From the NCBI GenBank assembly GCA_025765615.1, contig JAIVFJ010000204.1, positions 52,887 through 116,886 on the forward strand: 64,000 nt of DNA. The letters are read 5' to 3'. Both the position numbers and the translations under genes were made by a program. Numbering within the stretch: the first letter of the stretch is position 1; every line of letters begins with the position of its first letter. The notes under the pieces are model-generated. The model was not told where the DNA came from, made no database searches, and saw only the letters and a program-made list of their open reading frames with translations. The stretch comes from Zopfochytrium polystomum. Lineage: Eukaryota > Chytridiomycota > Chytridiomycetes > Chytridiales > Chytridiaceae. Shown here in pieces: positions 57,709-64,000 of the stretch.

Positions 57709-58412
57709 GTCCCTACCTTCGTCCCAGCCTTCTTTTTGCACGCCCCGCCGCCGCCGCCGCCAGCAGCGCGCCTCCGCAGCCTGCCGATCTCGACGATGCA
57801 GTCCTTTGGAATCGCGCCCTCCATGAGCACTTCCTTGTCGTCTTTGGACCAGATGTGCGCTCGAGTGCGGACTTGCTTGTGCGTCGACTTTTGGACGTCG
57901 GAGCGGCCAGCCTCGTGGTCCCAGGGACCGCGGTGGGTGCGGTCCCAGTCCGAGCCCAGGTGCGTCACTCGGACGCTCAAGGTCGAAAGGTCCTTGATTT
58001 TGTCCTGGGGCAGCTTCGTGCGGTCGATCTGGGTTGGGGGGCGTTGTTGCAAGGAAATAAATGACATCAGCAGGGCAACCGTTTCGCCCGCACCTTTGCG
58101 ATTTTTCCGTTGCCGTGGTTGCCGCTTGCGAACCGCTTGGCACGGTCTTTGGTCGTGGAAACAAAGTCGCTTGGATGCGACACCTTGTTGCCGACATGGC
58201 ATGTGGGGCAGCTGGAGGGGTTGCTGCACAAGGAGTGAAGATGGTGGGGGAAACTATGGAGACTGCGGGCGAAGGGTCACAAGCCTCACATTTGTTATTC
58301 GGATCGCCCTGATTCAGGTACTGGGATGTGGGTCGGATTTCGCCGTGAGATTTCAAGCTGGAGACGTTGTTGTCGTTGAGCGCTCGATACAGGTACTTGC
58401 CGCGTCATCTAG
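57709..58412 (-). CDS. Uncharacterised protein, possibly ADP-ribosyltransferase-like fold
   Basis: At least two exons can be joined: one ending GNHGNGKIAK at a GTGCGG donor (about 58102), and one starting IDRTKLPQDKIKDLS after an acceptor (about 58030). Upstream, YLYRALNDNNVSSLK opens the gene and FVSTTKDRAKRF lies before the donor; downstream, KEVLMEGAIPKDCIVEIGRL is followed by a Gly/Lys tail. The order YR..., STT... and a late Glu before a strand resembles the R-S-E pattern of ADP-ribosyltransferase-like domains, and chytrid proteins with such YRALN openings seem familiar. The middle of the gene needs a frame change or a further intron that I could not fix. No substrate can be inferred, and the fold assignment is tentative. 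Confidence 0.4.
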
Positions 58413-59366
58413 TGAGGACAGAGGAAAGTAAGTGAGAGTTGGGAGTGGTAACTCTCACTCCAGCTGCCGAACTTCGCACAAACCTGCAGCGATAACGGAG
58501 GTGTTACAGAAGGCAAGGACGAAGAAGATGGCGGCCAGTACAGTCAGGAAAGAACAGGCGCCAGAGATTCTCTATTGGGCTCATGTTCGTGCTGGCCAGT
58601 CAAAAACTTTCAATCCATGTTTCTGAAGACATTCTCCCACTTTCACTGCTTTGTGAGCTGGTGCATTGCCTTGCTGATAGATGTCGTTGGCAGTCAGATC
58701 CTTTTGAGATTCCAATTTCCTATCCAGTTGGTCCAGAAAACCTTCAACTCCACTTTCAAAATGTCAATATACTTGGTAGAGTTAAATGAATATGATGCCG
58801 GGCAGAGCCCGCCCCAGGAGAGATTTAATGCCGTTTCTGAAATTCCGGCGCGCGCGTCGACTTGACTGCGAACTTTTGGGGCGGGCAGCGAAAGGCAGTA
58901 GCCAGGTTCCAAAAAAAGATCGTTCGTCAGAAACGGAGTGGAAGGAGGGTGGCTGGAGAGCAGGTGTTGCGGAAACTTCTCGCGAACGCCCAGAACTGGC
59001 GAGGGCGGCGTGGACAGTGAGACATGCGACCTTTCGATCTGGAGTCGCATGCTAACATTGAGCTAAGGAGCTCTTCGACAACCATCAAAGGGAAGGTGGG
59101 CGTTTCTCCTGCGCAATCGATGATCATTGGAATCCGCGTCCTGCGCCGCTCCCACACGAAACGCATCGGCAAACGACAGGCTGACCTGTTATACCCCCCG
59201 TTGACCATCTGTCTTTCGCAGTGCACTTTAGGCGATGACGCTAACCGCCGTTCTGCGGCACAATTAAAGGTTTTTAACCACTGAAAAGGAAAAAGAAAAC
59301 GGGGGATAAAGCAAGGAAACAAAAAACCGGAAAACGACGTGCCCAAACTGAACAGCCCCCCATCAA
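58413..59366. other. Intergenic, no gene seen
   Basis: Nothing on either strand is supported by motifs or splice pairs. Confidence 0.45.
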
Positions 59367-61084
59367 TCACAGCCTCGACTTCAAAGTTCCTCCTGCTCCG
59401 CCACCAACAGCGCCCTCCGCGGCTGCCCCGCGCGTCAGCACCTTCACCAGAGCCTCCAACCTCGGCTCCCTCTTCCCCGCCGCCAACCCCGCATCCGCCA
59501 CCCTCACTGTGCCCCTCGCGACCCCTTGCAGCCCAGCCTCCGGTGCCACAACCAACTCGCTGCCGCCCAGCTGCGCCGCCAGCTCGCGCCGCTCCTCCTC
59601 CGTCTTCGGCGCGTCAAAAAACACGACTGTGACGGTCACGTCGTCCCGGAAGCTGCGCGAGTGCGGCGGCGGGATCGCGAGGACCCGCGCCAGCCGCTCC
59701 TCGGGGCTCAGGTCGCGCGCCGTGGCGCTGACCACGCGGCCGCTGGTCGCGTCCAGGATCGGTTGCCCGCCGAGCGCGTTGCGGACGAGGCTGGTCGCCG
59801 CGCAGGCGTCGGAGAGATTCCAGTCGCTTGCGGGCGGTGATGGTGATGGTGTTGGTGGTGGGGTGAGCAGCCCGCGGGCGGCCATGAATTTGTCGACGAC
59901 GTCGACGACGGACGAAGAGTCGAGTTCGTCAAAGAGGCCGTCCGTGGCGAGCACGAGGAAGCGGTCGCGGGAGGGGTCGATGCGGCGGTGAGTGATGACG
60001 GGGCGGGCGTTGACGTATGGTGGGGTTAGGAATGCTTTGGGCAAGTTTGGGTTCCGCATGATCGCTTTTTGCACGTGCGCGGGCCATTTGTACATGGTGT
60101 CCCCTGTGAAGAGAGTTTGGTGAGCCAAAAGCTTTCACGCCCTGACATTTTTCAAATCGACTGAACGAAACGTGACGAACCAAAAGCGCGGGTGGGCATC
60201 AGCCTCCCGAGGACACGTCCATTCATGATAACAGTAGACTCCTCCCCAGGATGATCCTCCTTCATTCTCTGCAACTCCTTTGGATTCCTTCCAGTCTGAT
60301 CTTCAGTCAACGCAATCGCCTCCACACCTCCGCCCGCCGATTTCCTTGTTCTGCCGACAACTGCCCTCGAATCGCCGACGCAGGCGACGTGAAGATCGTG
60401 TCCCTCCAAGTACGCAACGAGCGCGCACGATCCCGCCAGCGCCGCGCGAATGTGCGGAACGAGGTTCGTCGACTGCGCCGTCGACCCGTCCGCGGCACCC
60501 CAGATAGACATGTCCAGAGCAAGGTTGGTGATGTCGTCGTCGAGCCGCGTGAAGGCGGACTGGATGGCCGAGTGGACTGCCGTTACACGGGCTTGGTGGG
60601 CGTCGGACGATTCCAGTGGTTGGTCGGTTGTCGATGGTGGTGGTGGAAGGGAATCGAGCTCGAGCGTGATGTAAGAGGGAAGGAGAGTTGAGACTACTTC
60701 GGCGCACTCGGAGCCTCCGTGGCCGTCAAAGACGCTAAGTTGGCATGAAGGCAGTTTCTCGTCAGCACGAAAACAAGAATTCGGGCTGCACTCCTCGAAT
60801 CAACGAACCCGAACAAAAACCCGTGCTGGGTGAGCACTTCACAGTGACGATCTTCGATCGGATCGTTGCTGCTGAGCTCATTCGTGTCGTACCGAACCGC
60901 GAGACCTTCGAGAAGGACCTTTTCAACCCAGCTGCGGCGGATCGTGAGCGAGAACCATCCACAAGGACTGCTCCATGGCCGCGGCGTCCGCCCTCGGCAG
61001 CGTGACGGTTTGGTTCTCGCGGAGAAGCCTGTTGACGTCGATTGGGGACAAGCCCAGGTGGTGGCTTCGTCTGCCCGTCGACAT
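59367..61084 (-). CDS. PP2C-type phosphatase, pyruvate-dehydrogenase-phosphatase-like
   Basis: Exons that fit: ...-60809, 60734-60181 and 60103-59367. Motifs in order: LSPIDVNRLLREN (the PDP/Ptc5 N-terminal signature), RYDTNELSSNDPIEDRHCE, GVFDGHGGSECAEV (metal-binding Asp, formed across the splice), HVACVGDSRAVVG, ALTEDQTGRNPKELQRMKED, GRLMPTRAFGDTMYKWP (across the second splice), FLVLATDGLFDEL and SFRDDVTVTVVFF. These are the Mg/Mn-dependent Ser/Thr phosphatase motifs, and the N-terminal block points to the mitochondrial family that activates pyruvate dehydrogenase. The join between the LLREN segment and the RYDTNEL exon is off by one frame around 60940, so an intron or error there is unresolved. 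The N-terminus upstream of 61084 is not fixed. Confidence 0.78.
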
Positions 61085-61837
61085 GGGGGCGGCGGCGGTC
61101 GGAGCGAGGGAGACGGAGCGGTCGGCGAGGACTTGGGTTCGGTCGTCGGGGTCTGCGGAGCGGAGGAGCGGAGAAAAAGATCGAGGTGCGCGAGCGCCCC
61201 GCGGCTGGCCCTGCTTGCGATAGCCCGGCGGGGAGCGACCAAGGCAGCCCGCGGCGGCGGAAGTGTGGGCTGCTGGGATTGCTGGGCTGGGTGACGCAGC
61301 CCAGAAGGAGGCGCGGGGCGGGTGGGGCGGAGGAGGCGGCGGCGGCGGCGATAAGGGCAAGAGAACAACGTCCCGACGCAGCGCCGGACACAGCCATTTG
61401 TTGTTTGTTGGGAGGTGCGGGCCTGTCACTCTCACTGAACCACTCACTCACACTCACTCTCACACTCACACTCATACTCACACACACACACACACACATA
61501 CACACACAAACACAAACACACGGCCGCACGCACTCGCTACACGAGCACACTGCAAAAGCGCGGGTCTGTGCCCAAAGCGTGGTCCCGCGTCCGGCCTCGT
61601 CTCAGCCAGGCCCAGGCTGGTTGCTTGTGGCTTTGTCAATTAGGCCGGGCCGGCGCGGTCGTTCACAAAGCAACAGAGAGAAAACGAGAAAGAAGCGGCT
61701 AAGACAGAAGCGCCCGACAAGATGAGCGCGGGAGGATGATAAAACGGATGGAAGGAGGGAGGGGAGGGAATCGAGAAAAAAAAAAAGAAAAAAAAAAAAA
61801 AGAAGAAAAAAAAAATTCGTCACGAGCTTTCTGCTTC
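61085..61837. other. 5' region with CA/CACTCT repeats and A-rich runs
   Basis: It probably includes the presequence and promoter of the phosphatase gene. A (CA)n-rich stretch lies at about 61436-61521 and poly-A-type runs at 61777-61815. Confidence 0.45.
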
Positions 61838-62313
61838 TCAGCGCATCCACCCGAGATGGCCGCCCGATCCGCAGACAGACGGGAAGAACTTCGTGGTCCA
61901 CGACGGCCGCTGAGAAACAGCAGCAGTCGACCCTGCCGCGTCTCGACGACGGACTGGGAGCCCAGCGGCCGGAACAGCTTGATGTCGCCCCCGCTTCCCT
62001 TCGCGTGGTGGTCCGTCAGGTACAATACAGCCGTCACGCGCCGCTGCTCCTGGTCGTTTGGATCGTCCGTCGGAAGGCGTCGCGGTGGCGCTGATCGGGG
62101 GCGAGGAAGAAAAAGTTGAGTCGATCGCGTCGTGTGAGGGGGGAGACCGGGCAGGGAACCCCTGCCGTTATCCCCCCCTGTTGGTGATAAAAACCTCACC
62201 TCGTAACGACCCCCCGTCGCCTTGTAAACGCCAGCTGCAGCTCCGTCTCGCCCCGCGAGACTTATAACTGGGGAAAGATCTTCTTGCAACTCCTTCATCC
62301 GGAACAAAATCGC
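61838..62313 (-). pseudogene. 2-oxoglutarate/Fe(II) oxygenase (prolyl-hydroxylase type), broken
   Basis: The minus strand reads YKATGGRYE before an intron donor. After an acceptor (near 62091) it reads HRDAF, which supplies the His-x-Asp iron ligands, then a frame change and DQEQRRVTAVLYLTDHHAKG, GGDIKLFRPLGS, RQGRLLLFLSG, another frame change, VDHEVLPV (the distal His ligand), and after a third change WMR and a stop. This is the C-terminal catalytic core of P4H/EGLN-type oxygenases. The N-terminal half expected in the family is missing, since the neighbouring transporter ends only 33 bp upstream of the first Met. Confidence 0.65.
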
Positions 62314-62345
62314 CGCCTTTCTCCCTCCATCCTCACTGGTTTGGT

Positions 62346-64000
62346 TCACACAAACCCGTTCCGCACCGCAACCTCCTCCGGCGTGAGTCCTTTGGTCTCG
62401 GGAACGTACCGGTAAGTGAAGAGTGCAAAGCCGACGAGCAGCGCGCTAAAAACGAAGAAGATGTCGTAGCCGACTTTCAAGATTGCCGGAGTGGGGAGGA
62501 AGCGTGGGGAATGGACGTGAGCGTGAGAAAAAGGGAAAATCACTCTTCCCTCTCTCCTGGGAGAAGAAAAAAAAATACGCGTGTAAGACTCACGGGCTCC
62601 AATCGCCTTTGGCAGCACAAACGCCAGCGCAAAGCTCGCGCTCCAATTCACGCTCGTGCACACGGACGCGGCCGGCCCGACCGCGTAGCCCGGGACCAGC
62701 TCCGGCAGGATCAGCCACGGGATGCTGCCGAGGCCGACGCCGAAAAAGCCGACGAAGGCCATCAGGCCGACGACGACGGCTTCGGTCGGGGACGACGGGG
62801 CGCGGACGGCGCCGGCGACAAGAGCGGCGGAGAGCGACATGCCGAGGGTCGCGGTGAGGAGGAGAGTGCGGCGGCCGGCGCGCTCGATAAGGGACGAGGA
62901 GAGGAGGGTTGTGAGGAGGTTGGTGACGGAGACGAGGAGGGTCAGGCGGATGGCGGTGGTGGGGTCGTAGGATTGTTGGAAGATCGTGGCTTTGGCAGAG
63001 GATTGGAACGGCGTGTTTGTTTGTCAGCACAAACCGTGCTAGAGAGAGCAACCAAAAACTTTTCTTACTCGAGTAGTAAATCGCTGCGTTGATACCGCTG
63101 AACTGCTGTGCAACTTGAAGGCCAAATGCAGCGAGGAGCGGCCGCCGCAGCGCGCGGACCGAAAACAGGTTCGCCACCGTCACCTTGGGCTGCGGCGACG
63201 CGGCCGGCAGGAGAAGGCTAGTCGATGACGTCGCACCGTCAGTTGTGGTCGGCGGAGCTGACGCCGGCGGCGGAGAAGATGTCGTCCAGCTCGCGGTCGA
63301 TAGGGTTGCTGGAGGTGCCCTCGTCACCTTGGCCGTCGCTGGCAAGGTTGCCGCGGTCACCGCCACGGAGAAACGCGAGGGACTTGCGGGCGTCGTGGAG
63401 AAGGCCGTGCGACGCGAGCCAGCTGACAGAAGTTGTTTTGTGAGAACAAATATATGTGTTGGATCGGCTGACAGGAATGCCCTCACTCACTCAAACTCAC
63501 AAACACACACCATCATCCACGCGTAATCTTTCGTCCCTCCTTTCTCTCCTTCAAGATTCTCTCCATCTCCACAGACTTCCTCTCCTTCAGCCGACAAACC
63601 CCAAAAACTGCAACACACATACCTGGGCGTCTCGACGCATCCAAACAGCAGCACGACCTGCACGGCGGCGGGCAGGCCCGCCAGCGCCATCAGCGTCCTC
63701 CAGCCCTCCCTCGTGGCCAGCGGCAGGCCCACGACCTGCGCGACGAGAATGCCAATGACAATCATGAGCTGGTTCAGCGATCCGATGGATCCGCGCAGCG
63801 CGACGGGTGCGATCTCGGCCAGGTACAGCGGCAGCACGACGGTGCCCGGCCGGCGGCGATGCCGGCGATGAGGCGCGCGGCGTAGAGCTGCGACGCGGTG
63901 GTGGCGAGGGCGAGGAGGAGGGCCGCGAGGAGGAAGGGAACGTTGATGAGCAGCAGGAGGCGGCGGCGGCCGTAGGTTGTGGCTAGGGTGCCTGCGGGGA
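62346..64000 (-). pseudogene. MFS sugar transporter, frameshifted, runs off the window
   Basis: The minus strand carries, from right to left, TYGRRRLLLLINVPFLLAAL, LYAARLIAGIAAGR, LPLYLAEIAPVALRGSIGSL, NQLMIVIGILVAQVVGLPL, an intron, WLASHGLLHDARKSLAFLRG, LLAAFGLQVAQQFSGINAAI, an intron, FVGFFGVGLGSIPWLILPEL, an intron and YVPETKGLTPEEV. The motifs LYLAEIAP, QQFSGINA and PETKG identify the SLC2/sugar-porter branch of the major facilitator superfamily. Frame changes occur at about 63845 and 63225, each of one base. They could be true lesions or assembly errors, so the gene may be functional. The N-terminus lies beyond position 64000. Confidence 0.8.

Overview
This 64 kb window looks like nuclear DNA of a zoosporic true fungus, most likely a chytrid. 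The reasons are fungal GT-AG introns (mostly 50-120 bp, with CTAAC-type branch sites), a mitochondrial Mrp10-type protein, Ser/Thr-rich secreted proteins with C-terminal GPI-anchor signals, and a MAK/ICK/LF4-type kinase, a family tied to cilia and so expected in a lineage that still makes flagellated zoospores. A large repeat protein with W-rich ankyrin-like repeats also fits. The assignment is inferred from content, not from any search.

Layout. 1-2.6 kb: three decayed copies of a secreted solute-binding protein. 4.2-9.8 kb: housekeeping genes (ribosomal protein eS25, MAK-type kinase, BAR-domain protein). 10.4-14.3 kb: a small GPI-anchored secreted protein, a mitochondrial helical-repeat (PPR-like) protein and mrp10, the last two divergent across only 55 bp. 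14.9-23.8 kb: an unusual family of small seven-helix membrane proteins (one intact 10-exon copy, one lone first exon, one second copy), mixed with a broken acetyltransferase, a foldback repeat, an orphan gene and a 682-residue ankyrin-like protein. 24.4-32.8 kb: a protein kinase, a universal stress protein, a tandem pair of GPI-anchored secreted proteins and a mitochondrial RsfS protein. 33.2-36.8 kb: tRNA-Ser, a broken oligopeptide transporter and tRNA-Glu. 37-43.8 kb: a transposon nest, with an intact Ty3/gypsy chromovirus inserted in a collapsed PIF/Harbinger element, a solo LTR of the same family and a Copia scrap. 46-52.6 kb: a tandem array of AKR7-type aldo-keto reductases (three intact, one pseudogene, one tiny relic). 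52.7-64 kb: an actin-like gene, a kievitone-hydratase/AttH-like gene, an unknown gene, a PP2C phosphatase, a 2-oxoglutarate oxygenase and a sugar transporter. Most genes in this last block carry apparent frameshifts.

The strongest finds are: (1) a seven-helix family with 17/19-, 5-, 29-, 27- and 4-nt exons whose sizes are kept between diverged copies; (2) a chromovirus whose LTR combines an array of heat-shock elements, a TATA box and an 11-nt match between the predicted mRNA start and the primer-binding site, which predicts a heat-inducible, self-priming element; (3) large-scale tandem gain and decay of reductases and solute-binding proteins. All exon joins were read by eye from splice consensus and reading frame; none was computed.
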